A stretch of DNA of 38,876 bases from Chitinophagaceae bacterium (GTDB lineage: Bacteria > Bacteroidota > Bacteroidia > Chitinophagales > Chitinophagaceae). The notes under the pieces are model-generated. The model had not been told where the DNA came from. It saw nothing but the letters and a program-made list of their open reading frames with translations, and did not search any database. Every line of letters starts with the position of its first letter. Position 1 is the first letter of the stretch. Positions 24,279-33,769 of the stretch are shown here, piece after piece. The translations under genes were made by a program, and so were the position numbers. The stretch is from assembly GCA_027486835.1 (NCBI GenBank), contig JAIXOJ010000018.1:1-38876 (forward strand). The letters run 5' to 3'.

Positions 24279-25559
24279 CTAATCCTCTCGCATCAATCTG
24301 CCTGCATCCTGTTGCAAAAGATGGTGTTTAGCAATGCCAATTTTCTGGTGATGATAAATACTCGAATGGCCTGAACATAGGTAAGCAACAACACAGGCTA
24401 TAGCCACATACACTCCGCATGAACTGCCAAAAAGCTCCATTGCTAATACTATAGAAGCTAAAGGCGCATTAGTTGCGCCAGCAAATACACCCACAAAGCC
24501 CATCCCTGCCAATAAGCCAGTGGGGAGTGGTAGCACGAAGGACAACGCATTCCCCAACGCTGCGCCTATGAAAAATAATGGCGTAACCTCGCCCCCTTTG
24601 AAACCAGTACCCAGTGTTACCACCGTGAACAATATCTTCAACAAAAAGTGGGTGGGTGGCAGTGGTGCTAAAAAAGCAGCAACAATGCTTGGGATACCCA
24701 AACCGATGAAACTAGTTCCGAAGAGGCCGATTAATCCTAAAACAATAATACCACCAATAAAAGGGCGAAAAGGCGCAAACCGTACATAAGTACCCAACCA
24801 ACCAGATACTTTTTGTAAAGCGGAGGTAAATACAGCACTGCATAGGCCAAAAGCTGCTCCAGCAATGATGGCATACAAAAATCCCAAATAGGTGATAGGG
24901 GGAACTACGCCAATCGAATAAGGGGTATGATGAACTTGCCAGTATTTGGTAACCAAATCGGCCAATATGGATGCAGCCACTACTTGAAAAAGTGCCGCAT
25001 ATTTAATTTTTCCAGCAATACAGATTTCTAAAGAAAATAGGGCACCGGCCAGCGGCGTGCCAAACACACCACCAAAACCTGCGGCAATGGCTGCGGTTAA
25101 ATAGATGGCTCGATCGTCTTTGTTGAGTTTGAATAAGTTACTGAATTGATCTGCTAACGCCCCTGCCATTTGCAAGGCCGTTCCTTCCCGTCCTGCCGAG
25201 CCGCCTAGCAAATGGGTAAGAAGTGTACTGAAATACACAAAGGGAGCCATGATAAAGGGAATGACAGGGCCAGATGTTTGGATGGTATCAATGATTACAT
25301 TATTCCCACCACTTACAGATTTGCCCCAATAATGATACACTAAACCAATACCTAAGCCCCCAAGGGGTAAAAACAGCATTAACAAGGGGTGGGTTTCTCG
25401 ATAGTGTGTTATCCAATCCAGACTAAGTAAAAAAATAGCGGAAGCACTACCCGATACGATTCCTATAAACAAGGTAAGCAGCATCCATTTAACTATGTAA
25501 AGCAACATAGAAAATGGATATTTTTCAACCTGATGTTTTAAGAATGATGGTATATCCAT
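24279..25559 (-). CDS. CLC-type anion/proton antiporter, probably the fluoride (CLC-F) branch
   Basis: This membrane protein of about 426 residues has the CLC layout with about ten or more hydrophobic helices and no C-terminal CBS domains. Key motifs are GGNNVII (84-90) where chloride-type CLCs have GSGIP, GREGTALQ (123-130) with gating Glu125 where most have GREGP, GGVFGTPLAGALFSLE (163-178) and GFKGGEVTPLF (318-328) in place of G-x-F-x-P. GREGT together with a GNN-type selectivity segment points to the fluoride-exporting branch rather than chloride transport; this rests on recalled motifs. No fluoride riboswitch was found in the 126 bases upstream. The plain label is voltage-gated chloride channel family protein. 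Confidence 0.82.
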   Translation of the reverse strand: MDIPSFLKHQVEKYPFSMLLYIVKWMLLTLFIGIVSGSASAIFLLSLDWITHYRETHPLLMLFLPLGGLGIGLVYHYWGKSVSGGNNVIIDTIQTSGPVIPFIMAPFVYFSTLLTHLLGGSAGREGTALQMAGALADQFSNLFKLNKDDRAIYLTAAIAAGFGGVFGTPLAGALFSLEICIAGKIKYAALFQVVAASILADLVTKYWQVHHTPYSIGVVPPITYLGFLYAIIAGAAFGLCSAVFTSALQKVSGWLGTYVRFAPFRPFIGGIIVLGLIGLFGTSFIGLGIPSIVAAFLAPLPPTHFLLKILFTVVTLGTGFKGGEVTPLFFIGAALGNALSFVLPLPTGLLAGMGFVGVFAGATNAPLASIVLAMELFGSSCGVYVAIACVVAYLCSGHSSIYHHQKIGIAKHHLLQQDAGRLMRED

Positions 25560-25685
25560 GCTATTAATAATGCGCTTTCAACATTTAACTTTCAGTCCTA
25601 TACAATAGCTATTCTTGAATTGATGAGCACTATTTTTTTGATTGTCAAATATTGTGGTATCAAGCTATCCCAACTATTTTATAGG

Positions 25686-27344
25686 TTATTTCAAAGCTTC
25701 TTCCACCACTTTTCCTACACATCCACTCGGCATTTGAACGTGTAATAAGGAGGTGATAGTAGGGGCAATATCTGTCATATAGACTTCTCTGTTGCTATGC
25801 CCATGTTTAATTCCCCAACCAAAATACAACATTGGTATATGGGCATCATAAGGCGACCAAACACCATGAGTTGTACCTGTTTTGCCACCATCAATATACC
25901 CTGGTTTTAGTACAAACTGAATATCACCACTGCGCATGGGGAAATATCCATTTGCAATCATGTCTTTCATCTTGCTGTTCAAAGTGGTGGTAGAAAGGTT
26001 AGTTAATAAAAAAGCTTGTGATACATAGTTGCTGTTCAACAAATACTGTATAACTATTTCGTTAATTCCTTTTTCATCGGCATGTATAGAATCAATTAAT
26101 TCATGATTCAAATAGACTTGGTAGTTCATAACATGGGTAATCAGCTTGTCCACATTGAATTTACTGAATAGAAGGCTGTTTAATTCCTTTTTCAACTCGT
26201 TTTCTGAAAATATTCCGTTGGGAAGTTTGTTTTCCGCCATAAACCCAGGTACATGCGCCGCGCCATGGTCTGCACTTAAAAACAAGGTATAAGCGCCTTT
26301 GCCAATTTTTTTGTCTAGGTATTGAAGAAAATCAGCCAACTCTTTATCTAATCTTAAATAGGTATCTTCTGCTTCAATAGAGTTAGGACCAAAATTATGG
26401 CCTACATAGTCGGTACTAGAAAGGCTTACACAAAGCATATCTGTAGCCAAACCATTTCCAAGCTTTTCATTTTCTATGGCTGATTTAGCCATAGCCAAGG
26501 TCATGCTATTGCCAAAAGGTGTAACAGCAATTGGCTGATAATTCTTGTCAACAAACTGTTGTAACTGGTACGGAAACCCTTTTTGTTCCGCCCCAAAAGG
26601 AGTGCTTTCATAGGGCTTTACATCAGTAGTGCTTTGATTATATGTGGAGATGGGGTATAGTGTGTTCCAACCTTTTTTATAAAAACTATCAACCACATGC
26701 AAGGCATTAAAATTATTAACCCAAGCGGGAAGTGATTTTGCATAATAAGTACTAGAAATCCATTTTCCATTGGTGATATCGTACCAATAAGCGGCAGTGG
26801 CACTGTGTCCTGCTGGTAAAATGGAACCCCTGTCTTTTAAAGCAATGCCAATTACTTTACTTGTAAAATTGGAAGCCAATCGGATTTCATCTCCGATGGT
26901 AGTAACCAGCATGTTGTGTGGGCTTTGTTTCCCGTTTTTGCTGCTAGTACCCACCGATTGAATGGTATCGTTGTTGTCTTGGCTGCAATACATTTTCGAT
27001 TTTGTTTGCTTATCATACCAATCATTACCCACAATACCGTGAATAGCAGGTACCGAACCCGTGTAAATACATGTATGACCAGCAGCCGTTACTGTAGGCG
27101 TGTAAGGAATCATGGCGTTGTCGCAACTGAATCCTTCTTGGAGCAATCGATTAAAACCATCTTTGGTATATCTATCAGCGTAACGAAACAGATAGTCCCA
27201 TCGCATTTGGTCAACCACTATCCCTACTACTAATTTAGGTTTGGTAATTGTATTGGAGGTAGTTTTTTGTTTGTTGTTTTCTTGTGCAAGTGCGCTCAAG
27301 CTTCCCAGAAAAGCCACGGAGAAGAGAAAAAAGAGTTTATTCAT
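25686..27344 (-). CDS. pafA: PafA-type alkaline phosphatase
   Basis: This is a 552-residue exported phosphomonoesterase. A signal peptide ends near SALAQ (residue 21). The mature enzyme shows VVDQMRWDYL (metal-binding Asp45), PTVTAAGHTCIYTG (nucleophile threonine region, 83-96), GNDWYDK and LSADHGAAHVPGF (metal-binding Asp and His). This combination is that of PafA from Flavobacteriia, the alkaline phosphatase that is induced or constitutive in Bacteroidota and releases phosphate from organic phosphates in the periplasm. Length agrees (about 545). It is a single gene. The preceding 370 bases contain no recognisable Pho-type site. The start at 27344 gives an ideal signal peptide. Confidence 0.9.
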   Translation of the reverse strand: MNKLFFLFSVAFLGSLSALAQENNKQKTTSNTITKPKLVVGIVVDQMRWDYLFRYADRYTKDGFNRLLQEGFSCDNAMIPYTPTVTAAGHTCIYTGSVPAIHGIVGNDWYDKQTKSKMYCSQDNNDTIQSVGTSSKNGKQSPHNMLVTTIGDEIRLASNFTSKVIGIALKDRGSILPAGHSATAAYWYDITNGKWISSTYYAKSLPAWVNNFNALHVVDSFYKKGWNTLYPISTYNQSTTDVKPYESTPFGAEQKGFPYQLQQFVDKNYQPIAVTPFGNSMTLAMAKSAIENEKLGNGLATDMLCVSLSSTDYVGHNFGPNSIEAEDTYLRLDKELADFLQYLDKKIGKGAYTLFLSADHGAAHVPGFMAENKLPNGIFSENELKKELNSLLFSKFNVDKLITHVMNYQVYLNHELIDSIHADEKGINEIVIQYLLNSNYVSQAFLLTNLSTTTLNSKMKDMIANGYFPMRSGDIQFVLKPGYIDGGKTGTTHGVWSPYDAHIPMLYFGWGIKHGHSNREVYMTDIAPTITSLLHVQMPSGCVGKVVEEALK

Positions 27345-27717
27345 TTTAATGTATGTAAGTGATAAAATGTAAGATTCAAACGATAATTATGGTTTGCCAA
27401 GTGATAAGGTGTGGTTTATAACAATATTTTATCGTAATTAACCAAAGACCAAAAAAATTAAAGTCATCAAAACCCCATAAAATCGTAGTCCGCAAATGTA
27501 TGGTTGAGTTTGAGGAAACTAGTGCGTTCTAAGATTATCAAATTGTAATTAAATAATGGGATATTTTCAAAGAAAAAAAGGATACTCTTTTTTCAAGAAA
27601 GTATCCTTTTCGTACACTAATACCTATTATTCATACACTGTAACGTGTTGTTTTCTTTATTCAGCAAATAGTAAACAATACTCGAATCAGAGTTCTTGCA
27701 TCAATTTGTTCTACTCG
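27345..27717. other. Intergenic region between DUF4197 gene and pafA
   Basis: This 373-base gap holds the terminator at 27573-27609 and otherwise AT-rich DNA without a supported gene. A plus-strand frame at 27556-27807 overlaps the terminator and is rejected. Confidence 0.5.
27573..27609 (-). terminator. Terminator downstream of the DUF4197 gene
   Basis: AAAGGATACT (27577-27586) pairs with AGTATCCTTT (27600-27609); on the minus strand the hairpin is followed by seven Ts (27579-27573, partly shared with the stem). It lies about 110 bases after the DUF4197 stop. Confidence 0.7.
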
Positions 27718-28545
27718 CTATTTCCCACCAAACACTTTTTTAAGAATGTCAGTTGTTTGAGCAACAGGATCTTTTCTAATTTTTTGTTCTTCTTGTGCCA
27801 CAGTTAAAAACATACCAACCAATGCTTTATCTGTAACGTAAGCAGCTAAGTCTGTATTGATTTTCTTTACAAAAGGAATTTTATTATAGTAAGTAGTTAA
27901 AGTTGACCAATAAGAAGTGGCATTTACATTATCCAATGACTGTTGAATAACAGGCTTGAAGGCATCAGTCAATTGAGTGGTTGTTTTATCTTTCAAGTAA
28001 CTAGTTGCCGCTGAGTCATTGCCTTTTAATATACCTACTGCATCCGTAATGGTCATGCCCTTAATTGCTTTAACAAAAATGGGAACTGCACTTTTTGAGG
28101 CATCTTCTGCGGCCCTATTCATGCTAAGAATGGCATCATCTACTTGTTTGCCCATTCCATATTCACGCAATGTAGATTCTAGTTTTACCGCTTCAGGGGG
28201 CATTAATATTTTTAAAGCAGCATTTCCAAAGAAACCATTCACGGCACTTAGTTTACCAGACGCATTTTGGGTACCTACTTGTAAGGCTTCTCTTAATCCA
28301 CTGCTTATATCGTCAGCAGAAAGACTCTTGCCCAATCCACCCGTGATACCAGCTATCAAACCACCCAATCCTTTACTGTTGTTTCCCGTGTTAGTACTTG
28401 GTGCAACAGTATTTGGAATAGTATCTTTTGTAACTAAACTCTTTTTAGGAGGAGCTACCTTTTTTGTTTTTTTAACCGTTTTCTGGGCATCTACATTTCC
28501 GGAGAAAAACACCAACAAACTTGCGACAATTAAAAACTTATACAT
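27718..28545 (-). CDS. DUF4197 family exported protein
   Basis: With the ATG at 28545 this gene encodes 275 residues starting MYKFLIVASLLVFFSGNVDA, a signal peptide cleaved before QKTVKK. A low-complexity linker (about 22-60, rich in Lys, Pro, Thr, Asn) is followed by the DUF4197 domain: LSADDISSGLREALQVG, ILMPPEAVKLESTLREYGMG, AVPIFVKAIKGMTITDAVGIL, ATSYLKDKTTTQL and YWSTLTTYYNKIPFVKKINTDL. The domain is helical and periplasmic; the function is unknown. A longer reading from 28764 would run into the rluD coding region on the other strand, so it is rejected. The gene is divergent from rluD with about 120 bases between starts. Confidence 0.85.
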   Translation of the reverse strand: MYKFLIVASLLVFFSGNVDAQKTVKKTKKVAPPKKSLVTKDTIPNTVAPSTNTGNNSKGLGGLIAGITGGLGKSLSADDISSGLREALQVGTQNASGKLSAVNGFFGNAALKILMPPEAVKLESTLREYGMGKQVDDAILSMNRAAEDASKSAVPIFVKAIKGMTITDAVGILKGNDSAATSYLKDKTTTQLTDAFKPVIQQSLDNVNATSYWSTLTTYYNKIPFVKKINTDLAAYVTDKALVGMFLTVAQEEQKIRKDPVAQTTDILKKVFGGK

Positions 28546-28652
28546 GGTAATAAAAATGATTAAGGCTGGAAAAATAAGGCGCAGCGAAGTATTCAAAAAG
28601 TTAAAGCAAAAAAGACCTTTTATAGATGCGTAATCAAGGTAGCAAGGTCGTT

Positions 28653-28660
28653 TATATTTG
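28653..28660 (+). promoter_or_regulatory. Exact -7 element just ahead of rluD
   Basis: TATATTTG fits TAnnTTTG and ends only six bases before the ATG at 28667, so the transcript would start at or very near the A of the start codon. No TTTG was found at the expected upstream distance. Confidence 0.45.
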
Positions 28661-28666
28661 CCCGGT

Positions 28667-29719
28667 ATGAATGTGGATGTAAATATTGTAAAGGAAGAAG
28701 GTAGCGATGAAATGTACGAACGAAAAACTTTCACTGTAGATCGGGGACAAGAACCTGTTCGCATAGATAAGTGGGTACAAAATCATGTGGAAGGGAGTAC
28801 GCGCAACAAAATTCAACAAGGAATTGAAGCTGGATTTTTAACCGTTAATGGCAAGATTGTCAAGAGCAATTACAAGATAAAACCAGGTGATGATATTGTT
28901 TTGATGACATTTATTAATCCTGATTACACCATATTAAAAGCTGAGCCTGTTCCTTTAAACATTGTTTACGAAGACGACGATGTGTTAGTAATCAATAAAC
29001 AAGCTAACATGGTGGTGCATCCTGGTGTTGGTAATTTTTCTGGTACGTTATTAAATGGTGTGTTTTACCATCTACTGCAACAAAATCCTAACATTGATGA
29101 AGATACTTTGCCTCGTTTTGGTTTAGTACACCGAATCGATAAAAATACCACGGGCTTAATTGTATTGGCGAAGAATGCTTATGCAGCGGCTTATCTTTCT
29201 AAGCAATTTTTTAATCACACTGTTTCAAGAAAATATGTAGCAGTTGTTTGGGGAAATGTAGAAGAGGATAATGGAACCATAAATGCGCATATAGCCCGTC
29301 ACCAACAATTCCGTAAGATGTTTGCTGCTTATCCTGATGGGGAAATTGGCAAACATGCCATAACACATTATTCCGTACTAGAACGTTTAAATTATGTGAC
29401 CGTGGTAGAATGTGTATTAGAAACAGGACGAACCCACCAAATTCGGGTTCACATGAAACACATTGGACACACTTTATTTAATGATTGGGAGTATGGGGGT
29501 GAAAAAATCTTAAAAGGAACGATCTATACCAAATACAAGCAGTTTGTGGAAAATTGTTTTGAGGTTTGCCCAAGATGTGCATTACATGCTAAAACGCTTG
29601 GGTTTGTACATCCTAGGACAGAACAATTTATCTCATTTAATAGTGAGTTAGCAGAAGACATGCAGCAAATGATTGCAAAATGGAGGGGATACATTGGTTC
29701 TAACACAAAGAATCAATAA
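28667..29719 (+). CDS. rluD: 23S rRNA pseudouridine synthase, RluD type
   Basis: This 350-residue RluA-family pseudouridine synthase converts uridines of 23S rRNA helix 69. Residues about 30-80 are the S4 RNA-binding domain (RIDKWVQNHVEGSTRNKIQ ... VNGKIVKSNYKIKPGD). The catalytic domain follows, with the key aspartate in LVHRIDKNTTGLIVLAKN (Asp158), then SRKYVAVVWG and ETGRTHQIRVHMKHIGH. The TTG-initiated reading from 28658 adds three residues; the ATG at 28667 is preferred. A -7 element ends six bases before this ATG, hinting at a leaderless message. A shorter start at MYERKTF (codon 16) is also possible. The family choice between RluD and RluC/RluA is by the S4 domain and overall length. 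Confidence 0.88.
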   Translation: MNVDVNIVKEEGSDEMYERKTFTVDRGQEPVRIDKWVQNHVEGSTRNKIQQGIEAGFLTVNGKIVKSNYKIKPGDDIVLMTFINPDYTILKAEPVPLNIVYEDDDVLVINKQANMVVHPGVGNFSGTLLNGVFYHLLQQNPNIDEDTLPRFGLVHRIDKNTTGLIVLAKNAYAAAYLSKQFFNHTVSRKYVAVVWGNVEEDNGTINAHIARHQQFRKMFAAYPDGEIGKHAITHYSVLERLNYVTVVECVLETGRTHQIRVHMKHIGHTLFNDWEYGGEKILKGTIYTKYKQFVENCFEVCPRCALHAKTLGFVHPRTEQFISFNSELAEDMQQMIAKWRGYIGSNTKNQ

Positions 29720-29904
29720 TGCATCCATCGTCCTTTAAAACCTATAACGAAGAAGATTTTTTCAGGGCTGTTCCCCGGCGATAGCTTTTATGGATTTTAT
29801 AAGATTACGTCTAAGGATTGCAATAAGCGTCCCTTATTACCTCGCTTTATTCATTTGCCGTAGACGCAAAATAATTTTATGACAAAATATTGATTGGTTT
29901 CGTA

Positions 29905-29928
29905 GGGGCGGATCTCTGTTTCCGCCCC
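29905..29928. repeat. Palindromic intergenic element (GGGGCGGA ... TCCGCCCC)
   Basis: An eight-base perfect stem around an eight-base loop, preceded by CGTA. Elements of this sequence type (GTAGGGGCGGAT ... ATCCGCCCC) occur in intergenic DNA of many unrelated bacteria. It lies 30 bases past the ackA stop but has no T run on that side, so it is probably not its terminator. Confidence 0.6.
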
Positions 29929-29959
29929 ACGTTCAGTATGGAAAAGGTAGGCCCCCTAT

Positions 29960-31180
29960 TTATTGGTGGGATTGGATGGGGGAAGCAGTTACGAAATCGT
30001 AGCATTGTTCTGCAATGGCCAATTCTTCATTTGTGGGAATAATCAAAAGTTTAATTTTTGATGCTGGGGCATGAAAACTGCGGATGCCGTTCTGATATGG
30101 TTTGGTCACCTCCCCAATTATAATTCCTAAATAACTTAAATCAGATACACATAGGTTTCGCATACTGGCGTCATTTTCACCAACACCTCCTGTAAATATA
30201 ATGGCATCAGCTCCATTTAACACAGCCATATATGCTCCAATGTATTTTTTTATCCGATAGGCATACATTTCATAGGCCAAAGTAGCCATTGTGTCTCCTG
30301 CTTGCATGGCCTGTTTTACATCACGCATATCACTCCTACCACATATACCTTGAAGGCCGCTTTTTTTGTTGAGGGAATCTTGCAAAGCTTCCGGACTTAC
30401 ACCCGTTTGCGCTAGTAAATGAAACACTACGGTTGGGTCAATGTCACCACACCTAGTTCCCATCATCAATCCGCTCAAAGGCCCCATGCCCATAGAAGTG
30501 TCTATGCTTTTGCCTGCCGCAATGGCCGTAACACTACACCCATTACCTAGGTGAATGGAAATGATTTTGGCAGCATCATTTTGCAAAAATGTCATTGCTT
30601 TTTTGGCAATGTATTGATGACTGGTACCGTGGAAACCATATACTCGCACACCATAGTCGTCCTTAAACTGCGTGCTGATGGGAAATGTATGAGCCACCGA
30701 AGGTATTGTTTGGTGAAATGCCGTGTCGAACACCGCTACCTGCTTGGCAGCAGGGATTAATTTTTCTGCTACTTCAATGCCCATCATGTTGGGGGGCAAA
30801 TGCAGTGGCCCGAGGGGAAATAAGGTTTTTATCTTGGTCTTTACCGTTTCATTAATTAAAGTGGTGCTTACAAATATTTGACCGCCATGCAACACTCGAT
30901 GCCCCACAATGTCAATTTCGGCTAATGATTTCAACACGCCATAATCGGGGTTAACCAAGGCTTCTGTTATATATGCTAGTGCGGTTTCGTGGTTAACCTT
31001 ATCAGGAAGGGAAATGGCAAGTACCTCACTGCCCGATTGGTTATAAGTATAATGCTTCAATAAAGTGCCTGTTTGACCAATTCTTTCCACTAAACCGCTG
31101 CACAGTTTAGTGGCTTCTGGTATAGACAGTAATTGGTATTTGATGGAACTGCTGCCACTGTTTATAACAAAAACATTCAT
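29960..31180 (-). CDS. ackA: Acetate kinase
   Basis: This 406-residue enzyme makes ATP and acetate from acetyl phosphate and ADP. Motifs are FVINSGSSSIKYQL at the N terminus, VGHRVLHGG, DTAFHQTIP, YGFHGTSHQYIA, IHLGNGCSVTAIAAGKSIDT and FTGGVGENDASMR, with length normal for AckA (about 400). It is the second gene of the pta-ackA operon, 60 bases after pta on the minus strand, giving the acetyl-CoA to acetate pathway in one unit. All nucleotide and substrate-binding motifs are intact. Confidence 0.96.
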   Translation of the reverse strand: MNVFVINSGSSSIKYQLLSIPEATKLCSGLVERIGQTGTLLKHYTYNQSGSEVLAISLPDKVNHETALAYITEALVNPDYGVLKSLAEIDIVGHRVLHGGQIFVSTTLINETVKTKIKTLFPLGPLHLPPNMMGIEVAEKLIPAAKQVAVFDTAFHQTIPSVAHTFPISTQFKDDYGVRVYGFHGTSHQYIAKKAMTFLQNDAAKIISIHLGNGCSVTAIAAGKSIDTSMGMGPLSGLMMGTRCGDIDPTVVFHLLAQTGVSPEALQDSLNKKSGLQGICGRSDMRDVKQAMQAGDTMATLAYEMYAYRIKKYIGAYMAVLNGADAIIFTGGVGENDASMRNLCVSDLSYLGIIIGEVTKPYQNGIRSFHAPASKIKLLIIPTNEELAIAEQCYDFVTASPIQSHQ

Positions 31181-31240
31181 TTATAATCTGCTTTAAATTT
31201 TTTGGAGGATTAATTTATTGATGGTTGGCTGTTTACTTGC

Positions 31241-33334
31241 TTATTGTCCTTGCGCTTGGATGGCAGTAATAAGTACCGTATTGAAAATATCTTCTACGGT
31301 ACAGCCGCGACTAAGGTCGTTTACTGGTTTGTTAAGCCCTTGCAGCATGGGGCCAATGGCCAATGCACCAGTTTCGCGCTGAACGGCTTTGTAAGTATTA
31401 TTACCCGTGTTTAGGTCAGGGAAAATTAGCACGTTGGCTTGTCCAGCAACAGGACTATTGGGCATTTTTTGTTTGCCCACCTGTGCATCCACGGCTGCAT
31501 CATACTGGATTGGTCCTTCAATTAATATGTCAGGTCGGAGCGATTTTACCAGATTAGTGGCTGTTCGCACTTTATCCACTTCAATACCTTCCCCAGAATT
31601 ACCAGAAGAATAAGACAACATGGCCACTAAGGGTACGATACCAAAAGCGGCACTACTTTCTGCTGATGAGATGGCAATTTCTGCTAATTGCTCCGCTGAG
31701 GGATTGGGGTTCACGGCACAATCGCCAAAAACACATACTCGATCTTCCAAACACATGAAGAAAACAGAAGAAACCGTTTGAATGCCAGGCTTGGTTTTAA
31801 TAAACTGGAGTGCCGGTCTAATGGTGTGCTGTGTGGTGTGAATTGCACCAGAAACCATTCCATCGGCATCCCCTACATACACCATCATGGTACCGAAATA
31901 AGACACATCTGCCATTAAGTCACTAGCCATATCTCTGGTCAAGTGTTTTGCTTTTCTCAATTCAAAAAGCGTGGTGGCGTATTCATTAAACTTGGGTGAT
32001 GTTAGTGGATTGATAATCGTTAATCCTTCAAAGGGAAGCGTGAGCCCTAATTTTTTAAATGCCATTGACACCTCTAATTCATCGCCCAATACGGTTAATT
32101 TTACGATGCCTTGTTGCAGTAATCGAAGAGCAGCAGCTATAATCCTGGCATCATTACCCTCTGCTAAAACAATATGCTTCACCTGCTGCCTTGCACGTTT
32201 TACCAACTGGTATTGAAACATGTGTGGCGTGATTCCAATCGGCTTAAAGGTGCTAATGCGCTCTGCTATACCCTCTGCATCCACAAATTGCTCAAAAGTG
32301 TGGATGGCCAATTGAATTTTTCGTTGGTTGTCCACAGCAATTACAGACTGGGTGAGGCTAATTTTTTGTACGGTTTCAAATGTGCCCGTTTCTACTTGAA
32401 TAATAGGTACCACCTGTTCCAAGCCTTCAATCAGTTGCAAAATAGAGGGTTCGGGTTCAATGCCACCAGTTAACACAATACCAGAAATATTGGGATAATT
32501 GGCCGAACTATTGGCTTGTAAGCTGGCCAAAATAATATCGCCCCTGTCACCCGGGGTTACCACTAAAGTGTTTGCAGCAATGCGGGGCAATAAATTATGC
32601 AATTGCATTGCACCAACTATTGACTTATCTACTTGATTTCCCAAGTAGGCACTACCAATAAGAATTCGCCCACCGATGGCATAGAAAATCTCTTTCATGG
32701 TGGGATTACTCAAGTTTTTATTGGCAGGAATCAAACTCACCAGTAATTCCTTTGGTAAAATAGCGGTTAAACGCTCCGATAATTCTGGAATAATGTCGGG
32801 CTGAATTTTGTTGACCACTGCTGCTATTACTTTCACCTCTTTTTCTACGAAATTTTTGTAGAAAGCCATCACTTGGTTCGCAATGATACCAGCATCATTT
32901 CCTTCACCTTTAGCCAATAAAATAGCAGGTATGCCCAGATTTTTTGCAATTTGAATGTTGGCATCAAACTCAAAAGATACCCCTTCTTTAAGAAAATCAG
33001 TGCCTTCCACGACTACAAAATCATATTGATCTTCTAGTTTTTTAAACTTTTCAATGATTGTATCAATTACGTAAGCCTCGTTTCCAGCAGCCCTGTGCGC
33101 CAACACCTCCTCTCTTGAAAAAGCATACATGTCCTCGTAAGGAATGGCCAAATGAAAATGTTTGGCAATCATTTGAATATGGTAATCGTGGCCACCTCGG
33201 ATATTTTCATAAATAATTGGCTTGAAATAGCCTACCCGCTTTGTTTTAGCTGCAAGTAAATTCAACAATCCTAGGGATAAAACAGATTTGCCACTGTAGG
33301 GTAAATTAGTGGCAATATATATAGCGTTGCTCAT
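31241..33334 (-). CDS. pta: Phosphate acetyltransferase (long form with P-loop and DRTGG domains)
   Basis: This 697-residue enzyme converts acetyl-CoA and phosphate to acetyl phosphate and CoA. Residues 1-215 are a P-loop dethiobiotin-synthase-like domain (IATNLPYSGKSVLSLGL), about 215-335 the DRTGG domain (GGRILIGSAYLGNQVDKSIV), and about 370-690 the PTA_PTB catalytic domain (IVLAEGNDARIIAAALRLL, SGAIHTTQHTIRPALQ, FGDCAVNPNPSAEQLAEIA, NVLIFPDLNTGNNTYKAVQR). This three-domain form is the regulated type found in E. coli. It leads the pta-ackA operon. Its upstream region, shared with the divergent prc gene, has an ATGACA-GT-TGTCAT palindrome at 33386-33399. Confidence 0.95.
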   Translation of the reverse strand: MSNAIYIATNLPYSGKSVLSLGLLNLLAAKTKRVGYFKPIIYENIRGGHDYHIQMIAKHFHLAIPYEDMYAFSREEVLAHRAAGNEAYVIDTIIEKFKKLEDQYDFVVVEGTDFLKEGVSFEFDANIQIAKNLGIPAILLAKGEGNDAGIIANQVMAFYKNFVEKEVKVIAAVVNKIQPDIIPELSERLTAILPKELLVSLIPANKNLSNPTMKEIFYAIGGRILIGSAYLGNQVDKSIVGAMQLHNLLPRIAANTLVVTPGDRGDIILASLQANSSANYPNISGIVLTGGIEPEPSILQLIEGLEQVVPIIQVETGTFETVQKISLTQSVIAVDNQRKIQLAIHTFEQFVDAEGIAERISTFKPIGITPHMFQYQLVKRARQQVKHIVLAEGNDARIIAAALRLLQQGIVKLTVLGDELEVSMAFKKLGLTLPFEGLTIINPLTSPKFNEYATTLFELRKAKHLTRDMASDLMADVSYFGTMMVYVGDADGMVSGAIHTTQHTIRPALQFIKTKPGIQTVSSVFFMCLEDRVCVFGDCAVNPNPSAEQLAEIAISSAESSAAFGIVPLVAMLSYSSGNSGEGIEVDKVRTATNLVKSLRPDILIEGPIQYDAAVDAQVGKQKMPNSPVAGQANVLIFPDLNTGNNTYKAVQRETGALAIGPMLQGLNKPVNDLSRGCTVEDIFNTVLITAIQAQGQ

Positions 33335-33385
33335 TAGTATGAAGATTTAAGGGCACAAATGTGATTGTCCAATATGGCTGTTTTA

Positions 33386-33399
33386 ATGACAGTTGTCAT
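33386..33399. promoter_or_regulatory. Palindrome upstream of pta
   Basis: ATGACA-GT-TGTCAT has six-base arms around a two-base centre, 52 bases ahead of the pta start. The position suits an operator, but no family of regulator can be named with confidence. Confidence 0.35.
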
Positions 33400-33769
33400 A
33401 CAACATACTGACTTATGAGCCTACAGCAATGGAATGGTTGTTTTTCTATGGTAAGTTGTAAGTTTTTGGTGGTCGATTTGATAGCTTTTTGGAACAAACT
33501 AATTAATACTGCCACTATATTAATGACCCAACCCTTTAGTTTTAAATTGGGTTATTATCATTCGTTACCTTGCGAATACAAATTTTTTTCGCTGATTAAG
33601 CAAGTAGATATTTTATCATTTATCCTTTAACTCAACTGCTTTCAAATGATATTACTGCTAGGAAGTAACCTATTTATATTGTTAAATTTACATTCGAATA
33701 ATTATCACCGCTTGTAAAAAACTTTGTTAATCGAACACCCAACATTTTAATACCGAAACAATTTTACTC

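Noticed and set aside
25560-25685. Fluoride riboswitch ahead of the CLC gene
   Set aside because: The upstream 126 bases lack the conserved GGNGAUGG and pseudoknot elements.
28019-28633. 204-codon plus-strand frame
   Set aside because: It is antisense to the DUF4197 gene and lacks protein-like features; a shadow frame.
28546-28764. N-terminal extension of the DUF4197 protein
   Set aside because: It would overlap the start of rluD and destroy an ideal signal peptide that begins at 28545.
29905-29928. Terminator of ackA
   Set aside because: A good hairpin, but no T run on the minus strand; it matches a widespread intergenic palindrome better.
33415-33630. 71-codon plus-strand frame between pta and prc
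   Set aside because: No motif, no promoter and mixed hydrophobic composition typical of random AT-rich DNA.
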